From Portunus trituberculatus (taxonomy: Eukaryota > Arthropoda > Malacostraca > Decapoda > Portunidae), in NCBI RefSeq assembly GCF_017591435.1, contig NC_059300.1:20926655-20990654 (forward strand): DNA of 64,000 bases, written 5' to 3'. Positions 1 to 32,883 of the stretch are shown in pieces (positions within the stretch are counted from its first letter, which is position 1; each line of letters opens with the position of its first letter). The position numbers and the translations under genes are program-made. Below the pieces are notes generated by a model. That model was not told where the DNA came from. It saw only the letters and a program-made list of their open reading frames with translations, and did not search any database.

Positions 1-1
1 C

Positions 2-121
2 TGGTGCGGCAAAGACACCTTGTATGCCAGGGATGGAGTGCATTTATCCCGCCAAGGTGTTCGGGTTTTGGCTGGAACACTTGAAGGAGAGTCAAATGCG
101 CTCCGCCGCTTTTTTCGGTAG
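2..121 (+). pseudogene. C-terminal end of LINE ORF1 with SGNH/GDSL esterase-type motif
   Basis: Reading from base 2 gives 39 codons ending at TAG (119-121). The peptide contains LYARDGVHLSRQG, which resembles the last block of SGNH/GDSL esterases, where the Asp and His of a DxxH motif are catalytic. An esterase domain in ORF1 is known from CR1 and L2 clade LINEs, and the endonuclease of such an element follows about 100 bases downstream, so this is probably the tail of its ORF1. The rest lies outside the window. Seen: the motif and the stop. Inferred: esterase identity, which rests on a short segment. Confidence 0.5.
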
Positions 122-1266
122 ACAGGAGAGGGAAGGGGCATCGGTGATCCATAGGGATGAAAGAATAGTCAAATCTAGAAAAGTAACCAGCTTAGTAAAT
201 GCGAAGAATAGTTTAAAAGTGTATTACACAAACTGTAGGAGTATTTTAAATAAGATAGATTTGCTGAGAGGAACAGCTTGTGTTGAAAATTTTCATATAA
301 TTGCATTAACAGAAACCTGGTTATATATGTCAGGGAGGGTATATATTTTATCAGGTGAAAATTGATGGTTATACACTTTTTCATAAGGACAGGGACAACA
401 GAAGAGGGGAAGGAGTGGCCTTGTACGTCAAGGACACACTGCAATGTTGCATAAACAGCAAAATTAAGACAGATAGCAAAACAGAGTCTCTATGGGTAGA
501 TATTAAGGACGGGTCTCAATCAGTAATATTGGGTTTAGTGTACAGGCCACCAAATGCTTCAAACCAAATAAACTCTTCTCTATGGGAGGAAATAAATAGA
601 GCAGCCAGGTACAGTAAGGTATGTGTGGTAGGGGATTTTGAACTTGATGGTGGATAACAGGGAAGCAGATGAGTTCTTTAAAGTCATGCAGTATAATTTT
701 TTAAAGCAAGTTATTTTAGAACCCACACAGGGAAATAATATTCTAGATTTAATTCTGACAAACAGGGAGGAGGCAGTTATGCAGGTGGAGGTTGGTGGCC
801 AACTATAATAAAAGCGATCATATAATAAAGAAATACGGTATACATTGAAATGGCATGAAACTTTTAGAAAAACGAACTAAAGGAAAGTACCTGACTTCAG
901 GAAGGCTAATTTCGAGGGCTTAAGGAAGTATTTATAAGGAGTCGCTTGGCAAGGAAGAGACTTTTGTCGAAGGGGAGGACCCACCTAGAGCTTTTCTATT
1001 ACATTACCTACCTAGGAAGAGATAGTCAGGTAGAAGGAAGGGAGGAGCAGAGAAGGGGGAGGAGGCGAAGTCAGGTGGGACAGAGAGAGAGTGAGGCGGA
1101 GGGGAAGCTGGATTAGAACATGGGAGGAATCCCGGTCAGCTGAGGGTTGGTGAGATCTATACCGACTTCCTAAATAAAATACGTGACGGTCAGATAGCCA
1201 ACATTCCATATAAAACAATAAAATCACGAAGCAACGACCCTAAGTGGATGACAGACAGATGCATAA

Positions 1267-1270
<4 letters not shown>

Positions 1271-1353
<83 letters not shown>
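1271..1353. repeat. (AT)n microsatellite inside LINE 1
   Basis: An uninterrupted AT dinucleotide run of about 83 bases lies in the linker between the endonuclease and RT regions of LINE 1. The apparent Tyr-Ile reading frames across it are repeat artefacts. Confidence 0.97.
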
Positions 1354-1355
<2 letters not shown>

Positions 1356-2248
1356 AGGGTAAAGGCAGGAGATGAGGTTTTAAGGCCACTATACCATGAA
1401 TTAGTAAGAACAGTTAAGAGGTTACCAAGGAAAGCTACAAATTGAATATGAGTTGAGGGTAGCCAGCCAAGCAAAGACGGACCCCAAGGGATTTTTTCAG
1501 CTATACAAGACGAAAAGTAGAGAAGAAATAGGTCCATTAAAGACAACAAATGGAGAAATGGCTAGTTCTGTGGAAGAGATTAGTAGAATTATGAACGAGT
1601 ATTTTTTAACTGTCTTCACCCAGGAGAACACAGGAGATCCCAGATAGCGAACAGATATTTAGGACAGAGGATAGTGAAAAGCTGACAGATATTCATATAA
1701 CTAAAGCGATAGTAGAATAGATAAACTAAAGAAATTCAAGTCACCAGGACCTGATGAAGTATATCCAAGGGTTCTAAAGGAATGCAAGGAAGTCGTCAGC
1801 GAGCCTTTAGCGGTACTTTTTAGGATGTCACTGGAGTCAGGTGAGGTACCAACAATGTGGAGCGAAGCTAATGTGGTTCCCATATTTAAGAAGGGAGATA
1901 AAAACCTAACGTCAGCTTAACTTCAGTTGTGGGTGAATTAATAGAATCAATAATAGCGAAAAACATTAAGGAACACCTAGACAAACACAGCTTGATAAAT
2001 TAAACACATGGATTTACGAAGGGGAAGTCGTGTCTTACAAACTTGTTGAGCTTTTATAGTAAGGTTTGTGAGGCGGCAGATAAAGGTGATAATTATGACA
2101 TTCTATACTTAGATTTCAGTAAAGCCTTTGACAAGGTACCTTACCAGAGGTTCTTAAAAAAAGGTTAAAGCACACAGTATAGAAGGTAGAATATTAAGCT
2201 GGATTAAAGCGTGGTTAGATAGCAGGCGACAAAGGATAGTAATTCATG

Positions 2249-2717
2249 CAGTGGTTCCCAACCTTTTGGCACTCGCGACCCATTGCCTGAAAGTCTGAAA
2301 CCCATGTGACCTCCTACTTACGACTTACTATCACCAGCTTAATTTTCCTTTTATTTTCTGTGAAGGCGAGGAAATGAAACACCTAAAAGCATTTAAAAAT
2401 CCTGTAATTATTTATTAGCAAATTAAAGCACATTGGTCCAATCTGAATTCACACACACACACAAAATACATTCACACAGGCACATTACTCACAGGCACGC
2501 ATACATACACCCATAATATCACCTAATGACATTGAACTAATGTAGCACACCTTTTGTTTTATAGCAAAACAAAAGAAAAAAAATGTAACAGCATAACAAA
2601 TGTAAATGATGAGATAAAATTAATATTATCCCAAGCTACTTCTGGCAAAGCTACGCGACACCCTGCCTAGGCTTCGTGACCCACCAGGGGGTCGCGACCC
2701 ACCAGTTGGGAACTCTG
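2249..2717. mobile_element. hAT-type non-autonomous element (MITE) inside LINE 1
   Basis: The 469-base insert begins CAGTGGTTCCCAACC and ends with the imperfect inverse CAGTTGGGAACTCTG. It is flanked by 8-base direct repeats, AATTCATG (2241-2248) and AATTAATG (2718-2725), which differ at one base. Eight-base target duplications and CAG-starting ends of this kind are diagnostic of the hAT superfamily. It carries no transposase; 2453-2490 has a short CA tract. Just inside both ends is a sequence about 'gcgaccc' repeated on opposite strands, extending the terminal inverted repeats. It landed in the RT coding region of LINE 1, and deleting it with one target copy rejoins the flanking RT sequence. 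Confidence 0.8.
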
Positions 2718-3634
2718 AATTAATGGATCGAATTCCGAGTTGGGGGAAGTACCTAGTTAGTGGGATGCCACAGGGCTCAATTTTAGGGCCATTATTATTT
2801 CTAATAGATATCAACGACTTGGATAATTGAATTAATAGTGATATCAGTAAATTTGCGGATGACACAAAGATAGGTAGATTAATTACGTCCGATTCAGATG
2901 CCAAGGCTTTGCAGGCTAATTTGGATAGGATGAAAGAATGGACAGATAGGTGACAAATGCAGTTCAGTATTAACAAGTGCAGGGTACTGAGCGTAGGTAG
3001 AGATAATCCATGGCACTAGGTTGTTTCAAGTATGAGAAAGATTTAGGAGTCATAGTTAGCTCCGATCTCGGTACATGGAAGCAATGTATTGAGGCCAGGA
3101 ATAAGGCGAATAGAGTATTAGGATTCATTTTTAGAAGTGTTAAAAGCAGGAGCCCTGAAGTAATACTAAAATTATACTTGGCGCTTGTCAGGCCACATCT
3201 TTCACTATGCAGTACAATTCTGGTTCCCACATTTCAGGAAGGACATAGCTGTGTTGGAGTCAGTGCAAATGAGGATGACTAAAAAGATACAGGGAATGAG
3301 GGATATTCCCTATGAAGAGAGACTGAAAAAACTTAATTTGCATTCCTTAGAGAGACGTAGGTTAAGAGGAGACCTGACAGAAGTATTTAAGTGGTATAAG
3401 GGTTTTAACAAAGGGGATATGAATGTAGTTCTTAAGATATGTAGTAGGGACAGAACCAGAAATAATGGGTTTAAACTTGAAAAATTCAGGTTTAGGAAAG
3501 AAATGGGAAGAAACTGGTTTTCAAACAGAGTGGCTGATGAGTGGAATGGTCTCAGTGGTCATGTAGTCAGGGCTGAGTCAATAGGGAGCTTTAAAAGGTT
3601 AGATAAGTTCTTCTTAAAAGAAGTCAAGTCGTAG

Positions 3635-6395
3635 AAAGATGGAAATACAGCAGGAGGCAGGGAGTTCAAGAGTTTGCCTGTGAAAGGTATGTATGACTGA
3701 GAATACTGGTTAACTTTAGTATTAGATGGTGGACAGAATAGGGATGAAAGGAAGAAGAAAACCTTGTGCAACGAGGCCACAGGAGGAAGGGAGGCAAGCA
3801 GTTAGCAAGAACAGTAGAGCAGTTACTATGAAAATAGCAATAAAAGATAGAGAGAGATGTAGTATTTTGGCAGTGAGAAAGAGGCTGAAGACAGTCAGTC
3901 AAAGGAGGGGAATAAATGAGACGAAAAGTTTTTGATTCCACCCTATCTGATAAAACTGTGTGAGTGGAACTACCCCACCCAAAAAAAAGTACACCATACA
4001 AGGACAGATATGACCATTGTACAGTTAGCAGTTGGAGAGGCGTGAAAAAATAGCGGAAACACCGCAGAATGCCTAACTTCACAGAAGCTATTTTAGCAAG
4101 AGATGATATGTGAAGTTTCCAGTTATAACTCTGAGTAAAAGACAGGCCGAGGATATTCAGTGTGGAAGGAGACAGTAGAGTGTCATTGAAGAAGGATAGT
4201 TGTCTGGAAGGTTGTGTCAAGTTGATAGATGGAGGAATTGAGTTTTTTGAGACATCGAACACTACAGTTTTCTCTGCTCTAATAAGAAATCTTAGAAAGA
4301 TCAGAAGGCGTTCTGTAGCGTCCCTGGGTGATTTGATGACTTCCTGAAGGGTTGGTCATTTCTGAAAGGACATGGAAAGATGTAGGGTGGTATCATCAGC
4401 GTAGGAGTCGATAGGGCAAGAAGTTTGGTTAATGTCATTAATGAATGACAGAGTGGGTGACAGGACATATCCCTGAGGAACACCACTATTAATAGATCTA
4501 GAAGAGCAGTGGCCGTCAACTACGGCTGTAATAGAAACGTAAAGGAAACTTGAAATAAGTTGCAGAGAGGATAGAAACCATAGGAGGGCAGTTTGGAAAT
4601 CAGAGCTTTGTGCCAGACTCTATCAAAAGATTTTGATATTTCTAACGCAACAGCAAAAGTTTCACCGAAATCTCTAAAAAGTGGATGACCAATACTCGGC
4701 AAGGAACGCCAGAAGATCACCAGCAGAGCGACCTTGATGGAAGCCATACTGGCGATCAGGCAGAAGATTGTGAAGTGACATGTTTAAGAATCTTCCTATT
4801 CAGGATAGATTAAAAACTTTAGACAAGCAAGAGATTAAAGCTATAGGACGGTAGTTTGAGGGATTAGAACGGTCACCCTTTTTAGGAACAGGCTGAATGT
4901 AGGCAAACTTCCAGCAAGAAGGAAAGGTAGAAGTCGATAGACATAGTTGAAAGAGTTTGGCCAGGCAAAGTGCAAGCATGGAAGCACATTTTTGAGAACA
5001 ATAGGAGGGACCCCATCAGGTCCATAAGCCTTCCGAGGGTTTAGACCAGCGAGGGCAAAGAAAACATCATTACGAAAAACTTTTTGTAGGCATGAAATAG
5101 TCAGGGAGGAGAAGGGGAGGGTCAAGCCCAGAATCATCCAAGTGGAGTAGTTAGCAAAGGTTTGAGAGAAAAGTTCAGCTTAAAGACATATGAGATGGCA
5201 GTGTAGCCATTAGGATGAAATAAAGGAGGGAAAGATGAAGAAATAAAGTTACTGGAGATGTTTTTGGCCAGATGCCAGAAGTCACGTGTTTGAAAGATTT
5301 TGACATTTTCTATTTATGAAGAAGTGTTTGGCAAGTTGAAGAACAGACTTGATATAATTCTGGGCAGAAATATATAGTGTATGAGATTGAGGAGATGGAA
5401 GGCTGAAGTACCTTTTGTGGGCAACCTCTCTATCATGTATAGCATGAGAACAGACTGTGTTAAACCAAGGTTTAGAACGTTTAGGTTAAGAAAAAAGAAT
5501 GAGAAATGTACGCTTCCATGCCAGACACTATCACCTTTTATGCGTTTAGCACAAAGAGATGGGTCTCTGACACGGAAACAGTAATGATTCCAGGGAAAAT
5601 CAGCATAATACCTCCTCAAGTCCCCCAAACTGGCATAGGCAAAACACTATAGGCACCTCTGCTTTGGGGGATCCTGAGGAGGAAACTGGAGAAATAGGGC
5701 AAGATACAGAAATAAAAATGTGATCGGAGGAGTCCAACAGAGAAGATAGGGTAACAGCATAAGCAGAAGGATTTAAGGCAAGGATTAAAGATCAAGAATG
5801 TTGGGCGAATCTCCAAGACAGTCAGAAATACGAGTAGAGTGTTGCAGCAGTTCCTCTAGGTCATGGAGGATAGCAAAGTTGAAGGCTAGTTCACTAGAAT
5901 GGTCAGTGAAGGGAGAGGAAAGCCAAAGCTGGTGGTGACAGAATTTGTTCCACTTTTGAAGTTGATTAGTCAGATAATAATTTACTATAGTCAAAGAGTT
6001 GTGGGAGAAATAGACAACACAAATAAATTTAGTTAGAGTGACTATTAAGTTGGAGCCAGATGGTGCAAAACTTGGAAGATTCAATAGCATGGGCATGAGA
6101 GCAAGTCAAATCATTGCGTACATAGACGCAACATCCAGCTTTGGAACAAAAATGAGAATAGATAAAGTAGGAGGGAATAGAAAAAGGGCTACTCTTAGTT
6201 GCCTCAGACAGCTGTGTTTCAGTGAGCAAAATAAGATGAGGTTTAGTAGAGGAGAGATGGTGTTCTACAGATTGAAAATTAGGTTTAAGACCATGAATGT
6301 TGCAGAAGTTAATGAAGAAAAGTTGAGGAAGGAAAAAAAATATAAATAAATAAATACACAAAAAAAACGAATAGAAAAAAGCTAGGAGACACAAA
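3635..6395 (-). mobile_element. Jockey-like non-LTR retrotransposon copy J1, almost full ORF2, decayed
   Basis: Read on the minus strand, the element starts near 6395 with an endonuclease domain (NIHGLKPNFQSVEHHL, LILLTETQLSE, CCVYVRNDL; 6029-6394). Reverse transcriptase pieces follow at 5137-4841 (LNPRKAYGPDGVPPIVLKN), 4747-4520 (ALEISKSFDRVWHKALISK) and 4519-3666. The C-terminal part includes NWKLHISSLAKIASVKLGIL and the IPFTGKLLNSLP segment. The family matches sequences usually annotated as mobile element jockey. Five further copies or fragments of the same family are at 28586-30368, 50715-51345, 59621-60650, 62060-62205 and 62906-63130. Multiple stops and frameshifts make J1 inactive. Its own 3' UTR and poly(A) are missing: near 3620-3640 it is fused to the 3' end of LINE 1. 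Confidence 0.85.
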
Positions 6396-8072
6396 TAATA
6401 AATTTTGTATTATTTCCAATATATAAACACTGCCTTTATTACCTACTTCTTTTGCTACCAAATAGCATGCCTAAAGCTTATCATCACGAGTATGTGACTA
6501 AAAAGGTAACAATAATAATAATAATAATAATAATGAAATGATTATGAAAGCAATAACAAAACTCACAAAAACCTACTGCAAAATGATAACAGCAATAAGT
6601 CATTTAGCTGTTTATTCCCTCTGATAACAACATGTTACCACTACTGAGCTGCAAGCATCTGGCTGTTCCATGGGGAAATATTTTCCATGACTAGTCATGA
6701 TGAAATTTCATAATGTGAGGAATAGAGGATCGTGAAATTATACCATGATAGGAAACCTGAGCTGCTTTTCACTAAAGAAATTGGTGCAGCATCCTGCCAT
6801 GCCTGTCCAGGCCACACCGTGCAGCACTGGGCGTCCCTCACAACTCTTTAGACATGTAATACATTTTTGTTTACCTAGTGTGTGGATTGATAAAGAATGA
6901 TGTAAGTACATTGATCACAGTCGTTCATGGATCATTATCAGATATGAGAATCATAAAATTGCCATTCAGAATAATATGATTTGCATATTGTTTTAGTCTA
7001 TTTTTGGCATCAGAAAACAAAACTAATATATAAATAACTCTTTATTGTTGGATATAACCACATATACAAAAATCAAAGACTACACTACCACTTCCTTTGT
7101 TAAGGTAAACCTGTGATCCTTTGGTTTCTGCAATTTTGTCATAACACTAAAGGTATTAGTAAATTGCAAAATCAGATTTTTGTTGAAAATAATTGCACTG
7201 GCTAAAAATACTGGCTTGACAAGTTTTTGTGTCAGCTTTGTACCTGAACACTGCCTACTTGCTGTGCTCTGCCTTGACTGGTCGATACTGCAATGTGTAT
7301 TTCCCCAATTATTTATTTCTGATTTTCAATGACAGCAAATGTATTTTCTATGACTTGCATCAAACTTCTACGGAAGAGTAACCTTTGATAATTATTTGAG
7401 CACATGAGCATTATATTAACAATTTCAGGAAAAGAGGAGAGCAAAACACATGGAGAAAGATTGCGTCATACACAAGAAAGAAACGTGTTGTACTAATTAA
7501 TTAATACTTATAACCTATATTACTAGCAATGATAATAATCAAGTGATAAATAATATATATTTTCAGTTCTACAATAACTGTAACACTACATACTTGGAGC
7601 ACTTCCATGATTCAGCCCCAGTCACACTGTATGACACTCACGACAGCACACACCCCAAAAGGATTAACTTCTGCAAAACTGCCACTGCTGTAGCCAACCC
7701 CATGGAAACTATCCAAAACTGTCACATATTGGCATGTAAAGAAGGAAGAATATTTTGTGTGGAAACATTTTGAATAAAAACACTGAAAGTATTGTCATTA
7801 ATTGCGCATTTTCTTAGCTATTAACAAATTACATCACTTAAAGATCAAAGCACAGAGCAAAAAATTGTTTGCCAGATTTAACCATGAAAAAAAATAATAA
7901 TAAAATCAATATAACAAATAGGAAAAAACAAATGATGACCAAAAGGAGTTATCAAACATGTAAAGTAGTTCACCTCAAAATAACCTTAAGAATACATTTT
8001 CCCTATGCATTTTCACAACTTTTCCTTCATATCCTACAGTAATAAGCAATTAATACTCTGGGCACAGTATGT

Positions 8073-8241
<169 letters not shown>

Positions 8242-8334
8242 TCATTTGCAACATATTTTACCAAAATAAAAGCAATCACAGGATTTATATTGACAATGTG
8301 TAAAATTTTATGAAAACCTGACAAATGAATGTAT

Positions 8335-8337
<3 letters not shown>

Positions 8338-8364
<27 letters not shown>
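8338..8364. repeat. Poly(T) tract
   Basis: A run of 27 T. Confidence 0.95.
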
Positions 8365-8365
<1 letters not shown>

Positions 8366-8489
8366 TCTCTGGTGCCCAAGATATCATTAATATTCTGGTC
8401 TACTGTCAGCATTATTCTTATTGTAACTATCGTGCTCCTTGTTTCTGCACTGTTGAAGGTGGAAAGGTTCATCCTCAAGAATGGGCACG

Positions 8490-8493
<4 letters not shown>

Positions 8494-8568
<75 letters not shown>
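8494..8568. repeat. (GA)n microsatellite
   Basis: About 75 bases of pure GA repeat. The Arg-Glu frames across it are artefacts. Confidence 0.98.
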
Positions 8569-8569
<1 letters not shown>

Positions 8570-9284
8570 CAGTAAAATGAGCAATACAATATGAAATTTT
8601 ACAAAAATAATCTAATGAACTGCATTGCTATAGTAAGATGGTCTTTTCTGTAAATAGAATGCTTCTTACAGTGAATGGACTTTATTGGAAAATTTTCAGC
8701 TAATCTATTGTTTTACAACAAATTATCTTTATTTTTCTTGAAGTCTGATATCTAAGTCTTTCTAATAGATCATTAAACAATATATTTCACATAATTTGTT
8801 ACTCTCTTATTTTAGATAAAAAAAATAAATAAATAAAAAAAAAAAAACTATTACAAATACTATATGGAGAATAGCTCAAACTGAGGCAATATTTTGGAGT
8901 ACATAATACATGTAAAAGACCGTGTATGTTTGCAAATGTTTAGAGCATCAAATTGCTCAATAGATCAAAGGATGTGCCTTCTTTTTAATTATAAAATATC
9001 CACATGATAAAGAAAAATAGTTGCCTCACTCTATATTTGTAATTCAATAGAGTAGTCAATCTAGCCATCTTGTAAAACATAAACTTACTTCTTCCTATTA
9101 TCATCTCAAACAATCCCATTACAAAACCTTTTCTGTTAGCACAACTTTGCATGATGACTAACAAAATGGAAATATGTCCCGTATTTTTGACAGATGCTTT
9201 CGGCTTTGTTCAGGGACTGGCACCTCAGTGGGCCTTTTTATCATTCTTTTATTGCAATATTTGTTCCTTGGTCAGTGCCCCTCC

Positions 9285-9408
<124 letters not shown>

Positions 9409-10287
9409 AATTTAAAATATCTTCTCAACTTTTTAATTTCTGCAAGTGATTGGTCTTGATAAGTCCTATCATAACTGGAAATCAAAATAGTGATGTATAC
9501 CAGTCAGTGTTGTCTTTCAGGTAGAGGATAGTGCCACAACAAAATTTGTTATGAATGATCACAATTCCATATCCACACATAAAAGTAAAAAAAGAAAAAA
9601 AATGAATAAATAAATAAAAATAAAAAATAAAAATAAATAATAATAATAATAAAATCTATAAAATAAATAAATAAGTAAAAAAAAGAACTAAAGTAGGGTA
9701 TCAGATGTATCTTTTGAAGGAGAGAAGACTCTACTACTGAAGATAAAACACACTACACAATAACTACATAATGCACAACAAAAGTATCTCGCAATTGCCT
9801 TTTGTCCACCACATTCTCCTACTGTCTTTAAAACTTCCTAATGATCTTTAAATGCTTTATTAAAAACAGTTGTCTTACCATGTCACTTAAGTAATAATGA
9901 CTTTTCTTAGAAATTTGTAGTATGAAAATCACACAATTCCTATTTATCTCTAAAAATGACAAACATAAAAATAAATACAAAACTAAATAAGGAAATAAAG
10001 AAAAAGTACAACAAATGAATCAACTTGATATGCCTGTGCCCTGCAATCTTATCTTCTCCCATGTGTAGCAGAAGCATTCATATATAAGAACAATGTTATT
10101 AATTTATTCATGCAAGTGTGCCTTGCTAATTATCCATGAACCTATGTTATGCTAAGGTTGCAAGATGCCCTACCACTCATCTGAACCTTTCAGCCACACT
10201 TAACTAACAGGAAAGTAAATACTCAATTTCAGTAGCATGTTGTGACTGAAAGCAACGTCAAAAAATATATAAATAATAATAGTCAGA

Positions 10288-10300
10288 TAATAATAATAAC

Positions 10301-10365
<65 letters not shown>
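10288..10365. repeat. (AAT)n microsatellite
   Basis: About 78 bases of AAT trinucleotide repeat with one early interruption. Confidence 0.97.
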
Positions 10366-10720
10366 GCTTTTGAGGCTTACAATGTGCAATGAATACAACT
10401 CTTCAGCAAGCACATCACTTTGTAGTAGAATGTGCATGAGAACCATCCCTACTCCTATGGTATGCACCACACTTTAGGTATTATGTCATGACACCTCACT
10501 CCAAATCCTAACACAAAGCTATCAATCAATTAATGTACTTCATAAACTATCTTCAGACCCAACCCATATACCTGGGAAATGACAAATGTTTGTGTTTAAA
10601 ATAAGCACTCAAACATCACTTAATTAAACCACTGATGCATGTGCAATTTGACTGCTATAGATTTTCAGCTTATGATGATAACAATACTATTATCCCTAAT
10701 AGCATCTAAGTGTAGTAAAC

Positions 10721-10746
<26 letters not shown>
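10721..10746. repeat. Poly(A) tract
   Basis: A run of 26 A. No retrotransposon 3' end could be recognised immediately upstream. Confidence 0.9.
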
Positions 10747-10751
<5 letters not shown>

Positions 10752-12612
10752 ATGGAAGTCTTTAGATATTTGATGATTCTTCAGCTTCTGGATAATGCTA
10801 AAAAGTGAAAATAATCTAAGTAAGATGTAAAGAAAACTGAAAGATCTCTAAAAGAATTATATATTCTTGATTTTATTACTCAAACAGGTGATGCTAGTGA
10901 CCACAAAATTTTATATTTTAAATCTGTCAATTGTATGCAACTTCAGCAAGTAAGGTAATTTTTCTCATTTGTCACACAACTTTAGATTACATAACTGTAA
11001 TCAAGCTCCTTACAGCACTGGACATAAACATGTGAGATCAGATGGGGATACAGCCAGTGAACTGACATCCTGCAAAAATCATCAAACTTTCACAATCTCT
11101 GCAATGTCTTTATATCTTGCTGCTCAATTTTGTCTTTACATATCTGTTATCTAACAGCAAATCAACAAATAAAATAAATGAAATGCCACTCTTGCAGTGA
11201 AAAACAATGCACAGACTTGCTCTGTAAGTGCTGCACTTAGTCAAGAAAAGCCACAGTGGCAACATTTAGCTAAATATATAGTACAAAACTTTTAGATACC
11301 TGAAAAATTACAAGCTCTTTCTGGAGTTCTTGACATATAAAGTTGTCATTCCCAGTTCCAACAGGATAATCTTTGCAATAAGTACTTTACTTGAAACTTA
11401 ATACTAGTACCTGTGCTGTTCTTGTGACTAAGTTAGGTGACAACTATAATGAAATTATAAATCCTTATGATCAATATTGTTAAGCAGAATGGCTGAACAT
11501 GGGAAACCAAATATTGGCCAACTTTTTTTTTTATCAAGACATCCCTGTATGTATAAGGCATAATGTACAATGACTTTGAGATGAACATACTGCCAGCTCA
11601 ATACAGTATGTAAGTTGTGCCACCATCTTCATCTTTTATCAGAGGGAAACATCACTTCACAACATTCAACAAGCTGTGGGAAGTATTAATTGTGCTAAAC
11701 CTCAGGAGCAAAAAAACCTGCATTTCATCAATGATAGTCGAGTTAAATCTCATTGTGTATTGCAGACATGAGAAGCTCTCCGATTTCCATTTTATGGAAA
11801 AAATAACTATACCTTCATTCAAATTAAAGAGACAATGACTTTTGTTACCCAGTTGGCACAAGGAAATCTGTCTCAACTATCATAGATGGTGTATGCCTTT
11901 CACCAAACATCTGAATTTGATTTTACTAAACTATCAGTGTGTCATACTACACCTTTTCTGCTGCCAGAAGTGAGCTAATGTTTGATCTCCCACATCCTGT
12001 TGTTATTTAATAAAGGTCACAAAGATTTATACTCCCAAAATATTCAAATCACATAACAAGCACACACATGCATAAAACCGACAGTAAATCTATTTTTCCA
12101 GATTCAAGAAAAAATTAAAGGATGTCACTTACTATTTACTTTTACCATCCCAATGTATATGAAACAAAAATATATATATCAATATATTTTCAGTATCTTA
12201 GGCCATATATTTTCTACTTCAATTCATGTATTTAATTCTTTTTATATCATAGAAGCCTGAGAATGTTAATCTAGTTACCATTTAAAGACCTAGAATTTAC
12301 AAAATAAAGCTATCAAAAGCTCTGTACCATTAATATAGGATGAAATCACAAAATGACAGATGAATACTGCCTAGCCTCCCAGATTATATTGTGATAATGC
12401 ATGTATGAAATGCAAATGCTTGAAGTGAAATTTACATGAAGTAACTAATAATAACTCCACTATGTGTATCATGGCTGGAAAGGCCAATACTATACCTTGA
12501 TCTTACTTAACAAAGCTTTAGATGATCTGAAATGACTAAGAGTCTCTCCAAACTTAAATCCCAAAGTTCTCTCCCAAATTAAACCCCCTATTTAAGGCAT
12601 CGTATTACACAA

Positions 12613-32277
<19,665 letters not shown>

Positions 32278-32640
32278 CTGTGAAATAAAACATAATAAAT
32301 ACATTAGTACTTACATAATACTGAGATAGTTAAAACCTGATCAAACAAATTTTGGCCATGGGTAATTGTTATGTATTCCTGCAAGGGTTTGATCTCCAAG
32401 TGACCTCTTTTATGGCTAACCTTCGATAAAATCTAGTCATAAAAAGAATCAAGAATGAGTGATTGCATGAATGAAAATGAGAGATGTGTATGAGGCAGTG
32501 GAAAGAGTGGTGTGGATGAGAGGTGGAACGCCAGGATGTGTATCCATTGTCTCAGACATTATACATGGGAATAAAAGTACATGATAACAAGGATCTAGCA
32601 TAATGTTAACAATACAAAAAGTAGGGATGATTAGATTTGC
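32278..32640. other. Sequence upstream of the first modelled F-box exon
   Basis: AT-rich sequence with no exon, promoter motif or repeat I can defend. The modelled exon has an acceptor, so this is probably intron. Confidence 0.5.
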
Positions 32641-32883
32641 ATGCATTTGGCTATACACCGCCAGACCGCCGAGCTGACAAGACGTCAGAGAGGGGGCTCC
32701 AGCCACGACATCAAACATCTACCTATACGTGAATATACAGGGCCTGAACAGTAACAGGAATGTCTCTATGGTCCAATGAGGTGATGAGTTGGGGAAAGTG
32801 AGGAGTGTCACAGAATAGGAAGAGGTGAAGTGTGTGAAAAGTATGTGCGGTCACCAACCCGCAAACAGCTGATACCCGTAAAC

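Larger units (their letters stand above)
2..3634 (+). mobile_element. CR1/L2-like non-LTR retrotransposon (LINE 1), 5' end outside window, decayed
   Basis: This is a LINE copied by target-primed reverse transcription. ORF2 starts with an endonuclease/exonuclease/phosphatase domain at about 205-660 (YYTNCRSILNKIDLL, LTETWL, VYRPPN, GDF), followed by reverse transcriptase at about 1700-3000. RT landmarks are a PGPDE motif near 1745, YLDFSKAFDKVP near 2105, a PQGSILGP motif near 2770 and FADDTKIGR near 2853, with the active-site aspartates. The C-terminal region (3185-3634) carries YEERLKKLNLHSLERRRLRGDL, typical of CR1-type RTs (one residue run cut here would be longer in the protein), and ends with TAG at 3632-3634. 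The frame is broken repeatedly. Two insertions interrupt it: an AT microsatellite at 1271-1353 between endonuclease and RT, and a hAT-type MITE at 2249-2717. No 3' UTR or tail follows, because the element abuts the next LINE. Confidence 0.85.
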
